Shown piece after piece: positions 1 to 9,625 of a stretch of 64,000 nt of DNA. Every line of letters begins with the position of its first letter. The first letter of the stretch is position 1. The notes under the pieces are model-generated. The model was given only the letters and a program-made list of their open reading frames with translations, did no database searches and was not told where the DNA came from. The DNA is taken from the NCBI RefSeq assembly GCF_016724845.1, contig NZ_CP068082.1:1364001-1428000 (forward strand), in the 5' to 3' direction. The translations under genes and the position numbers were made by a program. The DNA comes from Sphingobacterium spiritivorum. Lineage in GTDB: Bacteria; Bacteroidota; Bacteroidia; Sphingobacteriales; Sphingobacteriaceae.

Positions 1-194
1 CTCAATTTTCAATCGATAGTTACAATAGTGCGCATTTGACAAAACAAATATTTGAACAATTAGATATTTATTTACCAAATACTATTTCTTCTCCTTACGA
101 ACTGGCTGCATATATCAGACAATCAGGATTACCTTCAATGATGATTTCACCTGATATCGACTTATCTCTTGGTACAGCACCCGTAAGAAATTAA
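1..194 (+). CDS. C-terminal fragment of an unidentified protein
   Basis: An open frame enters from the left edge (first full codon at base 3) and ends at TAA 192-194, giving about 63 residues that finish in SLGTAPVRN. I do not recognise the family. The fragment looks like a soluble, mixed alpha/beta tail with no transmembrane segment. A strong hairpin with a T run follows within 30 bp, which supports a genuine gene end here. The start lies outside the window. Confidence 0.6.
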   Translation, partial: QFSIDSYNSAHLTKQIFEQLDIYLPNTISSPYELAAYIRQSGLPSMMISPDIDLSLGTAPVRN

Positions 195-221
195 TAGGAA
201 GATTTGCTTATTTTTTTAATG

Positions 222-254
222 AGTGTACTCAAGCTGAAATAGATTGAGTACACT
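222..254. terminator. Bidirectional terminator between convergent genes
   Basis: An 11-bp perfect inverted repeat (AGTGTACTCAA / TTGAGTACACT) with an 11-nt loop has a T run on each side. It lies between the stop of the left-edge gene and the stop of dsbD, so it probably serves both. Confidence 0.75.
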
Positions 255-263
255 GTTTTTTGA

Positions 264-1904
264 CTACTTCTTAAACTGATTCAATCCTGCCTGCAGAAAT
301 TTGATATAGTTATCTATATTATAGTCTGCTCCGGTTGGAGGAATCAAAACCTTTCCATTCGGATCAACGATAACATATAACGGTTGTGAATTACTATTAA
401 ATGTGGATGCCTGAAAATCGCTGTTCTTATTCCCAATCGTTTTGATGGATTTACCGCTAAACTTAGATACATATTGTTCATCTGCGGCCAGTTCTGTTTT
501 ATCATCCACGAAAAGTTCTGCCATTACAAATTCCTCTTTCAGCAACTTTGCGACACGCGGATCCGTCCATACATTTGCTTCCATCTTCCTGCAATTAACA
601 CAGTTCCAACCTGTAAAATCAATCAATACAGGTTTATAGATCTCTTTTGCAGTTTCTAATGCCTGTGCGTAGTCATAGTAAGGATCAAAACCTTTTGGTG
701 TACCTCTTTCATGAAAGATCTCTGCATATTTCTTGACTTTGCCGTCATGTGCCGATAGGGAACCTGAAGATATGCCTGTTGTCAGATCAAAATCCTGGGT
801 GGCAGAAGGCGGCAGAAATGCGGAGATCGACTTCAGAGGAGCGCCCCATAATCCGGGAACCATATACATCACAAAAGAAAAGACGATAACGGCAATCAGC
901 GTTCTGGGAACGGAAAGAAACCGGAGATCACTGTCATGTGAAAATTTAATCTTTCCGATCAGGTATAATCCCATGAGTCCGAAGATCACAATCCACAAGG
1001 ACAGGAATACTTCCCTGTCAAGCCAGTTCCAGTGATAAGCCAGATCCACATTGGATAAAAATTTCAGCGCGAAAGCCAGTTCCAAAAATCCCAGCACAAC
1101 CTTTACACTATTGAGCCATCCACCGGACTTTGGCATTGATTTTAACAGGGAAGGAAACATAGCAAAGAGTGCAAACGGAATAGCCAGAGCTACAGAAAAA
1201 CCTAACATACCTATAGCCGGACCGACACGGTCTCCTTTAGATGCTGCATCCACCAATAATGTCCCGATTATAGGTCCGGTACAGGAAAAGGAAACTACAG
1301 CCAGACTGAATGCCATAAAGAACAAGCCCACTAATCCACCTTTATCAGATTTAGCATCAATTTTATTGACAAACGAACTTGGTAATGTTATTTCAAATGC
1401 ACCCAGGAAAGATGCTGAAAACACAACCAGCAAAAGGAAAAAGAAGAAATTAAATATTCCGTTTGTGGAAAGTGCATTGAGTGCATCCGAACCAAACACA
1501 ATAGACACTATCATCCCTAATGCTACATAGATGATAATGATAAATAGTCCATATAGTAATGCCTGTCCAATTGCTTTCGCTCTGCTTCCCGCCTTTTTGG
1601 TAAAGAAACTAACGGTGAGTGGAACCATCGGAAAAATACAGGGCATCAGAAATGCTGTAAAACCTCCGATCAGTCCGGCAATAAATATACTCCACAAAGA
1701 GTCTGCAGCTTTTGGAACCTGCGACACTGGTAAAGCATCTTCATGTTTCGTTGTATCGGAACCAGTAACAGAAGAAGAATCGCTTGTTGGCTCCATCTCA
1801 ACAAACTCCAGACCTTCCAGTGATACAGAATCCAGTTCTTGCGCCAGAGAGACCACCGGTATCAGTAACATAATCCAGATGGTCCATTTAAAAATATTTT
1901 TCAT
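264..1904 (-). CDS. dsbD: Thiol:disulfide interchange protein DsbD lacking the alpha domain (membrane beta plus thioredoxin gamma domains)
   Basis: Inner-membrane electron transporter that passes reducing power from cytoplasmic thioredoxin to periplasmic thiol proteins. It has a signal-like N-terminus (1-22), a short acidic Ser/Thr linker, then about eight membrane segments from residue 70. The membrane cysteines are visible at about 89 (MPCIFPM) and 208 (FSCTGP). A C-terminal thioredoxin-like domain carries CVNC at 435-438. The immunoglobulin-like N-terminal alpha domain of classical DsbD is absent. A separate protein with that domain is encoded at 15334-15783. The start is taken as ATG 1904; a TTG two codons upstream adds nothing. 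A 108-nt gap with a hairpin separates it from the upstream PLP enzyme gene. Confidence 0.9.
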   Translation of the reverse strand: MKNIFKWTIWIMLLIPVVSLAQELDSVSLEGLEFVEMEPTSDSSSVTGSDTTKHEDALPVSQVPKAADSLWSIFIAGLIGGFTAFLMPCIFPMVPLTVSFFTKKAGSRAKAIGQALLYGLFIIIIYVALGMIVSIVFGSDALNALSTNGIFNFFFFLLLVVFSASFLGAFEITLPSSFVNKIDAKSDKGGLVGLFFMAFSLAVVSFSCTGPIIGTLLVDAASKGDRVGPAIGMLGFSVALAIPFALFAMFPSLLKSMPKSGGWLNSVKVVLGFLELAFALKFLSNVDLAYHWNWLDREVFLSLWIVIFGLMGLYLIGKIKFSHDSDLRFLSVPRTLIAVIVFSFVMYMVPGLWGAPLKSISAFLPPSATQDFDLTTGISSGSLSAHDGKVKKYAEIFHERGTPKGFDPYYDYAQALETAKEIYKPVLIDFTGWNCVNCRKMEANVWTDPRVAKLLKEEFVMAELFVDDKTELAADEQYVSKFSGKSIKTIGNKNSDFQASTFNSNSQPLYVIVDPNGKVLIPPTGADYNIDNYIKFLQAGLNQFKK

Positions 1905-1968
1905 TTGCAATGAAATTAGGTTATAGGTTTAGGTTGATTATTATCAGGTGGTTTAATCATCAGATTCG

Positions 1969-1993
1969 CTCAGGATGAATACATCATCCTGAG
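1969..1993. terminator. Hairpin between the PLP-enzyme gene and dsbD
   Basis: A 10-bp perfect inverted repeat (CTCAGGATGA / TCATCCTGAG) with a 5-nt loop lies 20 bp past the stop of the cysteine-synthase-like gene. No T run follows on the minus strand, so it may be a weak terminator or an mRNA-stabilising stem. Confidence 0.4.
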
Positions 1994-2012
1994 TTGAATC
2001 CCTTAATAAACA

Positions 2013-3101
2013 TTACATATTATTGTATTCTTTTAGCGTGTTACCAAACAGAGGTTTTTCTAAACGGCATACAGGATGAAATCCTGTAAAACTAAGATCA
2101 GTAGATATATAACCTTCTTTAACAGGTTCATCACGTACCAGATCCGTACTCAGGTATTTTTTATTGTCATCGCACAACAGCGTAGCTACAGTAGCATCCT
2201 GTCCCATTTCTTCCTTCAGCTTGATCGCTCCTATTACATTTGCTCCGGAAGATATTCCAACTGCAAGTCCCAGTTCTCTGGCCAGCTTCTGAGCCATGAT
2301 GATAGCATCTCCATCACAGGCATTAATAACGTTGTCCAAACTATCAAGCTTGACTATAGCCGGAATAAACTCATCTGAAATTCCCTGAATACGATGCGAA
2401 CCAACTTTATGGCCTGTAGATAAAGTAGGGCTTTCTGCCGGTTCTAACGGATGTATGCGCACATTAGGATTCTGCACACGCAGATAATTTCCTACACCCA
2501 TCACCGTACCGCCGGTACCTACACCCGCAACAAAAGCATCTGCGACCAGACCCAGAGATGAAAGTTGTAAAGCTATTTCTCTTCCTGTAGTCAGTTCATG
2601 CGCTTCCGCATTAAACTGATTTTCGAATTGTCTGGGAAGAAATACCCCTCCCCCCGCAGCCAGTTCCTCACTGATACGTATACTGCCGAGAAAACCTCCC
2701 TCCTCCTTACTCACAAGCTGAATATCCGCGCCCATGCTTTTTATAATATCAATACGTTCCTTGCTCAGCCAATTGGGCATAATGATTTTGACCTGATGCC
2801 CAAGAGCTTTACCAATGGCTGAAAATGCAATACCTGTATTGCCGCTTGTTGCTTCTACAATCACATCATCCGGACGAATCTGACAATTCATATAGGCCTT
2901 ATAAAGAATATACAAAGCCATACGATCTTTAATACTACCTGTCAGGTTGTAGTTTTCACATTTTACATAAATCTTATCCTGCTTACCTTTGTAGGTATAA
3001 TGCAGCTCCAACATAGGAGTGTTACCTACCAGGTGCCATAAGTGTGTAAATCTGCTATCCAGTTCTGGTGAAAGACATTCACTTATTGATTTTAACTTCA
3101 T
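2013..3101 (-). CDS. PLP-dependent cysteine synthase / cystathionine beta-synthase family enzyme
   Basis: Fold-type II PLP enzyme of 362 residues. The Schiff-base lysine is in GSIKDR (Lys58). The substrate loop TSGNTG is at 85-90, the phosphate loop GTGGT near 195-199, and GISSGAN near 282-288. This architecture matches O-acetylserine sulfhydrylase (CysK/CysM) and the catalytic core of cystathionine beta-synthase. The exact reaction (cysteine from O-acetylserine, or cystathionine from serine and homocysteine) cannot be read from sequence. A tail of roughly 50 residues extends beyond a typical CysK and has no CBS-pair domain. It is divergent from an AsnC/Lrp gene, which suggests control by an amino acid. 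Start ATG at 3101. Confidence 0.85.
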   Translation of the reverse strand: MKLKSISECLSPELDSRFTHLWHLVGNTPMLELHYTYKGKQDKIYVKCENYNLTGSIKDRMALYILYKAYMNCQIRPDDVIVEATSGNTGIAFSAIGKALGHQVKIIMPNWLSKERIDIIKSMGADIQLVSKEEGGFLGSIRISEELAAGGGVFLPRQFENQFNAEAHELTTGREIALQLSSLGLVADAFVAGVGTGGTVMGVGNYLRVQNPNVRIHPLEPAESPTLSTGHKVGSHRIQGISDEFIPAIVKLDSLDNVINACDGDAIIMAQKLARELGLAVGISSGANVIGAIKLKEEMGQDATVATLLCDDNKKYLSTDLVRDEPVKEGYISTDLSFTGFHPVCRLEKPLFGNTLKEYNNM

Positions 3102-3337
3102 TTGCTTTATATTATCTAACTTTACTATACAGACCGGCCTCTTGATTTATTGAGGATCGGAAAATCATAATTCTTATAGGCAGTAGCGGCTTCTAAAACA
3201 AAAGCAAAATTGACTTTAAACAATATATTATTCAATAGATAGCATCAAAAACAATAAAATTTAAGGAATATTTAAATAAAATAGTTTTTTATTCAGAAAC
3301 AATACATATATTGGTATCAAATCAATAAAAAGAAAAG

Positions 3338-3799
3338 ATGTCAGCTCTTGATGATACCGACCTAAAGCTCCTCCGCATCCTTCAGAAGGACAGCACACTG
3401 AGTAATAAGGAATTAGCTTTTCAGCTTCACAAATCTATTCCGGCAATACACGAACGTGTCAAAAAATTAAAAGCACAGGGCTACATAAAGCGAACGGTAG
3501 CTATTCTCGACAGACATAGGATTGGAATGGGCTTAATTTCTTTTTCACAGGTTTTTCTGAAGGCACATACTGCAGATGTACTCAATGAGTTTGAGCGGGA
3601 AGTAGCTAAATTTCCGGAAGTAATGGAATGTTATCAGATGGCAGGTTCCTATGACTTTATGCTCCGGATAGCCACACGGGACATGGATGCTTATCATCAG
3701 TTTTTAAGGCATAAACTTTCAGTACTACCGCATGTCAGCACCGTCCAAACCTACTTTGTGCTTTCAGAAACTAAAAGCGAAACAGCTTATCCGCTTTAG
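3338..3799 (+). CDS. Lrp/AsnC family transcriptional regulator
   Basis: 153-residue feast/famine regulator. An N-terminal winged helix-turn-helix (about 5-60; DLKLLRILQKDSTLSNKELA) is followed by a RAM/AsnC ligand-binding domain (about 70-145) with the usual Gly-Ser-Tyr-Asp turn (MAGSYDFMLRIA). The family forms octamers or other multimers and senses amino acids. It is transcribed away from the neighbouring cysteine-synthase-like gene over a 236-bp AT-rich gap, the usual layout for a local regulator of its partner. Target and effector are inferred only. ATG at 3338. Confidence 0.88.
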   Translation: MSALDDTDLKLLRILQKDSTLSNKELAFQLHKSIPAIHERVKKLKAQGYIKRTVAILDRHRIGMGLISFSQVFLKAHTADVLNEFEREVAKFPEVMECYQMAGSYDFMLRIATRDMDAYHQFLRHKLSVLPHVSTVQTYFVLSETKSETAYPL

Positions 3800-3865
3800 G
3801 CAATAACACATCACCTTAACTGGTCTTCTTCAACTCCCTGACAACATACGGTGATAATAAACAGA

Positions 3866-3902
3866 AACCCCTGATCGGGCAGAATTTGCCGGATCAGGGG
3901 TT
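3866..3902. terminator. Bidirectional terminator between the AsnC gene and the GH95 gene
   Basis: An 11-bp perfect stem AACCCCTGATC / GATCAGGGGTT is extended inside by GGCA/TGCC after a one-base mismatch. It sits between two convergent stops and has AT-rich flanks. Confidence 0.8.
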
Positions 3903-3935
3903 ATTATACTGAAGTATTTTTTTTAAATCTTACGG

Positions 3936-6416
3936 TTATTGCGCTACAAACGTATATATTCCATTGGCTTTGGTATCAAAATCCAAAAGCGTAGTAGAAG
4001 GTACCTCCAATCCCTTAAGAGTTGCTTTCTCAGATTTCAAAGGCGCTTTGATTGCATTGACCAGATAGAAAGGGTTGCTGTTTTCACCTTTTGAAGGATT
4101 CAGTTCAGCATTTCCTGAGAGATGCGTATTAATATTCAATCTCAGGCGGCAGTTGCCTCCTAAAGCTGAGCGGATAACTACCTTTTTAACTTTATTATCC
4201 TTCCATTCCATATCTACTTCAAATCCTCCTCTGGCTTTCAATCCTGTCACCTTACCGTTTGCAAGCGCGCGGGGTAAAGCCGGAAGAAGGTAAATATTAC
4301 CGTCATAAGACTGCAGCAGCATCTCAGCAATACCCGAAGTACAGCCGAAGTTACCATCAATCTGAAAAGGCGGATGTGCATCCAGCAGGTTCGGATAGGT
4401 CCCACCGGATTGTCCGCTTTCCTCCATTGGAGCAGGGCTGAGTTGGTCTTTTATGAGCTTATATGCCTGATCGCCATCCAGTAATCTCGCCCACCAGTTG
4501 ACTTTCCAGCCCATAGACCATCCCGTAGATTTATCCCCTCTGTAGATCATCGAATTTTTGGCTGCTTCCAGCAATTCCGGGTTCCGGAAAGGAGATATCT
4601 GCCCGGAAGGAAACAATCCGTACAAATGAGAGATATGTCTGTGTTTGTCTGCAGGCTTATCCAGATCCTGCAGCCACTCCTGTAACTGATTGTGCTGACC
4701 GATCTGCATAGGAGGAAGCCGGTCTAACGCCACCTGTACAGAATCACGCAGATCCGCATCCTGTTTCAAAACGGCAGAAGCCTGAATAAAATTGTGAAAA
4801 ACGTCAAATACAAGTTGATTATCCATAGTAGTACCTGCGCTGACACCTACTCCGGGCAGATAAGAATTCTCCGGAGACATGGAAGGAGCGACTACAAGCC
4901 ATTGATGTGTAGGTTCTTCCTGCAAAACATCGAGGTAGAATAAGGCTTTCCCTTTCAGTACATGATAATACTCCTTTAGGAAAGAGCGGTCTCCAGAATA
5001 AAGAAAATGCTGCCAGAGGTGTTGACTTAACCAGGCTCCTCCCATAGGCCACATGCCGTAGAAACCACCATCAACTACACCCGATATACGCCACAGATCT
5101 GTATTATGATGGATATTCCATCCACGGGCATGATACAGTTCCTTTGCGCTTTCCTGTCCTGTTACAGCCAGATCTTTGAGCATAGCGAACAGTGGCTCAT
5201 GTAATTCTTTGAGATTCGTGACTTCCGCAGGCCAGTAGTTCATTTCTGTATTAATATTGACAGTATACTTGCTGTCCCATGGCGGAGAAAGTTTGTCATT
5301 CCATATGCCTTGTAAAGTTGCGGGCTGGCCTCCGGGTTGAGAACTACTGATCAGCAGATAACGTCCGAATTGAAAATATAAGGTCACCAACTCCGGATCA
5401 TCCGCTCCGCCAAATTCCCGGATGCGGATATCTGTCATTTTTTTGGATTGCGGACTTTCTCCCAGATACAGACTGACTCTGTTAAAATACTGCTGATATT
5501 TCTGAATATGATCTGCTTTAGCCTTTCCATATTTATTGCCGGAGGCTTTATTCAATATATTCAGTGCCTTTGCAGTTGCATTACCCGTGATATCGTTATA
5601 ATTTTTAAAATTAGTTCCAATGGAAATGTACAGGATGACTTCATCTGCATGGGTCACTTCCAGCTGATTATCTTTCTGTATCAGCTTTCCGCCTTTAAGG
5701 ATAGGACGAACTATACCTGTAAATTGAATCTGGCCGGTCTTACCTTCATGAGAACCACTGATACCGCTTAAGGTCAATTGCTTATTTTCTACGGTAATAT
5801 GGGTGTTATCATGCGGACTTGTTAATCCTATGGAAAAGGATAGGCTTTTCTTTGTATCGGCACTAAGTTTTATGATGACAACATCATCTTTCAAAGATGC
5901 AAACACCTCTCGGGTATAGTTAACGGCTCCTGCTTTGTAGCGTGTGCGTGTAATTGCATCCTGAATATCCAGTTCTCTGCTGTACGAACTATACTGTTTA
6001 TGATCGGGAAAACTTATCCGCAGGTCACCAAATGTCTGATATGGCATACCGTAGTCAATACCCGTCGGAGCCGGTCGTGGAAAGGTTGCATTGGAAAGGT
6101 CTTGCGCTTCCTTAGCTTTTCCTTCGAAGAGCAGTCTTCTGATCTGCTGAATCTTATCATAAGCATTTTTAGACACATTATTTCCCGGTCCGCCAGCCCA
6201 GATCGTTTCTTCATTAAGCTGAATCTGTTCCAGATCAGGCTGGCCGAAAACCATTGCTCCCAATCGTCCGTTGCCAATGGGCAAGGCTTCATTCCAGTTT
6301 CCGGCAGGTTTATCATATTCCAGCTTCAGACTGTTTTGTGCCTGCAAACATGTTACAAATCCAACAAAAAACAGTGTTAATGAGCATAAAACCCTTTTAT
6401 AACTGTGATTTTTCAT
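3936..6416 (-). CDS. Glycoside hydrolase family 95 protein, probable alpha-L-fucosidase
   Basis: Exported enzyme of about 826 residues that removes terminal alpha-1,2-linked L-fucose (some GH95 members act on L-galactose). The signal peptide (about 1-27) ends in LQAQ. An N-terminal beta domain with [16 protein letters not shown] is followed by the (alpha/alpha)6 barrel. The family catalytic set is present: the Asn pair in NINTEMNYW (387/389), Glu in [10 protein letters not shown] (516) and Asp in QIDGNFGCT (687). ATG at 6416 is preferred over TTG 6437 because the signal peptide starts there. It is the last gene after xylB-xylA-symporter, but a hairpin lies only about 30 bp before its start codon. 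Confidence 0.9.
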   Translation of the reverse strand: MKNHSYKRVLCSLTLFFVGFVTCLQAQNSLKLEYDKPAGNWNEALPIGNGRLGAMVFGQPDLEQIQLNEETIWAGGPGNNVSKNAYDKIQQIRRLLFEGKAKEAQDLSNATFPRPAPTGIDYGMPYQTFGDLRISFPDHKQYSSYSRELDIQDAITRTRYKAGAVNYTREVFASLKDDVVIIKLSADTKKSLSFSIGLTSPHDNTHITVENKQLTLSGISGSHEGKTGQIQFTGIVRPILKGGKLIQKDNQLEVTHADEVILYISIGTNFKNYNDITGNATAKALNILNKASGNKYGKAKADHIQKYQQYFNRVSLYLGESPQSKKMTDIRIREFGGADDPELVTLYFQFGRYLLISSSQPGGQPATLQGIWNDKLSPPWDSKYTVNINTEMNYWPAEVTNLKELHEPLFAMLKDLAVTGQESAKELYHARGWNIHHNTDLWRISGVVDGGFYGMWPMGGAWLSQHLWQHFLYSGDRSFLKEYYHVLKGKALFYLDVLQEEPTHQWLVVAPSMSPENSYLPGVGVSAGTTMDNQLVFDVFHNFIQASAVLKQDADLRDSVQVALDRLPPMQIGQHNQLQEWLQDLDKPADKHRHISHLYGLFPSGQISPFRNPELLEAAKNSMIYRGDKSTGWSMGWKVNWWARLLDGDQAYKLIKDQLSPAPMEESGQSGGTYPNLLDAHPPFQIDGNFGCTSGIAEMLLQSYDGNIYLLPALPRALANGKVTGLKARGGFEVDMEWKDNKVKKVVIRSALGGNCRLRLNINTHLSGNAELNPSKGENSNPFYLVNAIKAPLKSEKATLKGLEVPSTTLLDFDTKANGIYTFVAQ

Positions 6417-6447
6417 TTCATTTTTATTATACACCAATGGACTAATA

Positions 6448-6475
6448 AAAAGGGAACATCAACGTGTTCCCTTTT
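6448..6475 (-). terminator. Intercistronic hairpin between sugar symporter and GH95
   Basis: An 11-bp perfect stem AAAAGGGAACA / TGTTCCCTTTT with a 6-nt loop and a following T-rich stretch on the minus strand. It starts about 22 bp after the symporter stop. Only about 30 bp remain before the GH95 ATG, too little for an obvious separate promoter. It therefore probably lowers, rather than abolishes, GH95 expression from the xyl promoter. Confidence 0.65.
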
Positions 6476-6497
6476 CTATTTTATTTTGTTCAGATGT

Positions 6498-8183
6498 TTA
6501 CCAGTAGATGGTATACAATGCTGCTGTAACCATAATTACAATGAGTGCGCCAACAAGGAAACCTGTATGAACTTTGAACATCTTTGTGTCGATCTCCAGC
6601 CCTTTGGGAACAATTCCTCTTGCATTTTCAATTTTACTGATAATATACATTCCGATAATACAGATCACAAAAACAAAACCCATACGATCTATAAACGGTA
6701 TTTCATACACACCGGATGCTTTGTTCAATATCGCAAAATTAGATGCGCTTAAGAATGACAGGTCAGCAAAATTTGGAAGAAATTTAAAAAAGACGGAAAA
6801 GAAGAAGCCTCCTATTGTGGCAAAAAGAGCAGCATTGGATGTGGTCTTTTTCCAGAAAAAACCAAGAATAAACATCGCAAATATACCCGGCGATACAAAG
6901 CCCGTATACTCCTGAATATATTGAAAACCACCTTTTTTATCTATTCCTAAATGCGGAGCAATAATTACAGCCAAAATCATAGAGACAATGATTGTAATTT
7001 TCCCTACACTGATCAGCTTTTTCTCAGAAGCATTTTTATCAAATATCTTTTTGTATACATCCAAAGAGAAGATAGTGGCAATACTATTTACTTTACCGGC
7101 TAATGAAGCTACTACAGCAGCAGTCAATGCTGCAAAAGACAGTCCTTTCAGGCCGGAAGGCAGCAAATTCAGCAATACGGGATATGCTCTGTCAGGATTC
7201 ACTTCTCCACCCTGCATCATTTCATTCTGGAACAATCCGTCTTTCCACATGACATAGGCTGCAATTCCAGGCAGTACGACAATGACCGGCATCAGCAACT
7301 TCAGGAAAGCAGCAAACAGAATACCGCTACGGGCTGTTTTAAGATCGGCTCCTAAAGCCCGCTGCGTGATATACTGATTACATCCCCAATAGTTAAGATT
7401 CACAATCCACATCCCGCCTATCAGTACCGATAAACCCGGAAGATCAAGATAACTCTCATTGTCAGGTTTCAGCACCATATGAAAATGTTCAGAAGCCTTT
7501 GCTGTCATCATATGATAACCGTGTAATATTCCCTGACCGTTACCATAATGCTCTGAAACCAGATTTAAGGCCAGATAAGTCGTGGCAAGACCACCCAGAA
7601 TCAGAAAAAAGACTTGTATTACGTCTGTATATCCGATTACTTTCATCCCCCCCAGTGTGATAATAATCGCAAAAACAGCTATGGCATACATACAAAAGGT
7701 AATGCTCAATCCTGAAATACTACTCACAGCCAGTGCTCCCAGATAGAGGATAGAGGTGAGATTTACGACAACATACAGTAAAAGCCAGAAAACAGCCATA
7801 ATCATGGCTACTGTACTGTTGTAGCGCTGATTCAGAAACTGCGGCATCGTAAAGATCTTATTTTTGAGATATACCGGAATAAAGAAAACAGCAACCACAA
7901 TCAATGTAATTGCAGCCATCCATTCATAAGTCGCAATGGCCAGCCCCATCTTAAATCCGGATCCGCTCATACCGATAAATTGCTCGGCAGAGATATTGGA
8001 AGCGATCAGCGATGCGCCTATTGCCCACCACGTTAATGAACCTTCCGCCAGGAAATAATCTTTGGATTCTCCACCCACGGTTTTTGCTCTTTTTCTATAA
8101 AAAACCCAAAGACCGTACGATGCAACGATGATAAAATAAATAAAGAATACAATGTAATCCTTTGTTGATAATATATTGCTCAT
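6498..8183 (-). CDS. Sodium:solute symporter (SSS/SglT type), probable xylose or related sugar importer
   Basis: 561-residue inner-membrane protein with about 14 hydrophobic helices. The SSS-family core includes ASLIASNISAEQFIGMSGSGF at about 55-75, near the Na+ site region of vSGLT-like transporters, and a NYWGCNQYITQRAL helix typical of the sugar branch. SSS members couple Na+ entry to solute uptake. Its place 35 bp after xylA in the same direction implies that it brings xylose, or a sugar containing it, into the cytoplasm. The substrate is inferred from context. ATG at 8183. Confidence 0.85.
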   Translation of the reverse strand: MSNILSTKDYIVFFIYFIIVASYGLWVFYRKRAKTVGGESKDYFLAEGSLTWWAIGASLIASNISAEQFIGMSGSGFKMGLAIATYEWMAAITLIVVAVFFIPVYLKNKIFTMPQFLNQRYNSTVAMIMAVFWLLLYVVVNLTSILYLGALAVSSISGLSITFCMYAIAVFAIIITLGGMKVIGYTDVIQVFFLILGGLATTYLALNLVSEHYGNGQGILHGYHMMTAKASEHFHMVLKPDNESYLDLPGLSVLIGGMWIVNLNYWGCNQYITQRALGADLKTARSGILFAAFLKLLMPVIVVLPGIAAYVMWKDGLFQNEMMQGGEVNPDRAYPVLLNLLPSGLKGLSFAALTAAVVASLAGKVNSIATIFSLDVYKKIFDKNASEKKLISVGKITIIVSMILAVIIAPHLGIDKKGGFQYIQEYTGFVSPGIFAMFILGFFWKKTTSNAALFATIGGFFFSVFFKFLPNFADLSFLSASNFAILNKASGVYEIPFIDRMGFVFVICIIGMYIISKIENARGIVPKGLEIDTKMFKVHTGFLVGALIVIMVTAALYTIYW

Positions 8184-8218
8184 AAATTTATAATGGTTTA
8201 GATTTAAAAAGCGGAATA

Positions 8219-9547
8219 TCAGATATATCTGTTAATCAGGTTTTCCAGAAACTCCTGCTTACCTGATTTCACTTCCGGTTCTCCATTTGCTGCAGCGAAA
8301 TCGCGTAAATCCTCCAAAGATAAATTTCCTTTTTCAAATTCAGCACCTTTACCTGTATCAAATGATTGATATCGCTCTTTTCGAAGTTGAAGGTAAGAAG
8401 ATTTTTCTAAAATCTTATCTGCAATCAGCAATGCTCTTGCAAACAGATCCATCCCGCCTATATGAGCAAAAAACAAATCTTCTCTATCTGTAGAATTTCT
8501 GCGGATTTTCGCATCAAAATTGATACCTCCACCCTGAAATCCGCCTGCTTCAAGAATAATCAGCATAGATTCTGTCAGTTCATTGATATTGTACGGAAAC
8601 TGATCCGTATCCCATCCGTTTTGTTCATCCCCTCTGTTAGCATCTATAGATCCTAAAAGTCTGGCATCAGCAGCTACCTGCAACTCATGCTGAAAGGTAT
8701 GACCAGCCAGGGTAGCATGATTGACTTCAAGATTAAGTTTAAAATCATCCATAAGATCATACTGACGTAAGAAGCTTATTACAGTTGCAGCATCGTAATC
8801 ATACTGATGTTTAGTCGGCTCGCAGGGTTTGGGTTCGATAAAGAAAGTACCTGAGAAACCATTCTTCCGGGCATAATCTTTGGCCAGATGTAAAAATTTG
8901 GCCAGATGCTCCTGTTCTCGCTTCATATTTGTATTTAACAGAGACATATAGCCTTCACGTCCGCCCCAGAATACATAATTCTGACCGCCCAAAGCAATCG
9001 TTGCATCCAGAGCTGCCTTTACCTGTGCTGCACCATGTGACAGCACATGGAAGTCAGGATTTGTTGCAGCCCCATTCATATAACGTTCGTGACTGAACAA
9101 GTTGGCTGTACCCCATAAAAGTTTGATTCCGCTTTCCTGTTGCTTATCCAGCGCATAAGCTGTAACAGCCTGTAATCTTCTTTCATTTTCAGCGACATCA
9201 TTAGTATAATCCACCAGATCAACGTCATGAAAACAGTAGTAAGGTAGCTGCATTTTGCTCATAAATTCAAATGCTGCGTCCATTTTATCCTTTGCCCGGT
9301 CTACAGCGTCCGCTTTCTGATCCCACGGAAAGATGTGTGTAGCTCCGCCAAATGGATCAGCTCCGTTTCCATTAAATGAGTGCCAGTATGCACAGGCAAA
9401 CTTCAGGTGTTCTGCCATACTCTTTCCGCGTACGATACGATTAGCATCATACCAACGAAACGCAAACGGATTGTCACTATCCAAACCCTCATATTGTATC
9501 TGTCCGATACCTGCGAAAAATTCTTTTTGTCCTTTGATGTAGTTCAT
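8219..9547 (-). CDS. xylA: Xylose isomerase
   Basis: Converts D-xylose to D-xylulose in the cytoplasm. At 442 residues it is a long (class II) XylA. Catalytic His107 and Asp110 lie in [14 protein letters not shown] (193-200) and [14 protein letters not shown] (about 237-250) give Trp, Glu and Lys of the metal/substrate site; [15 protein letters not shown] supplies further metal ligands. It lies between xylB (78 bp upstream) and the symporter gene (35 bp downstream) in one transcription unit. Start ATG at 9547. Confidence 0.97.
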   Translation of the reverse strand: MNYIKGQKEFFAGIGQIQYEGLDSDNPFAFRWYDANRIVRGKSMAEHLKFACAYWHSFNGNGADPFGGATHIFPWDQKADAVDRAKDKMDAAFEFMSKMQLPYYCFHDVDLVDYTNDVAENERRLQAVTAYALDKQQESGIKLLWGTANLFSHERYMNGAATNPDFHVLSHGAAQVKAALDATIALGGQNYVFWGGREGYMSLLNTNMKREQEHLAKFLHLAKDYARKNGFSGTFFIEPKPCEPTKHQYDYDAATVISFLRQYDLMDDFKLNLEVNHATLAGHTFQHELQVAADARLLGSIDANRGDEQNGWDTDQFPYNINELTESMLIILEAGGFQGGGINFDAKIRRNSTDREDLFFAHIGGMDLFARALLIADKILEKSSYLQLRKERYQSFDTGKGAEFEKGNLSLEDLRDFAAANGEPEVKSGKQEFLENLINRYI

Positions 9548-9625
9548 TATTATTTCTATTTTAATGTGATTATTTTTTATTTTAACTTAGGATAACAGCA
9601 ACAGTCAATGAGTCCCGTTAACGTT

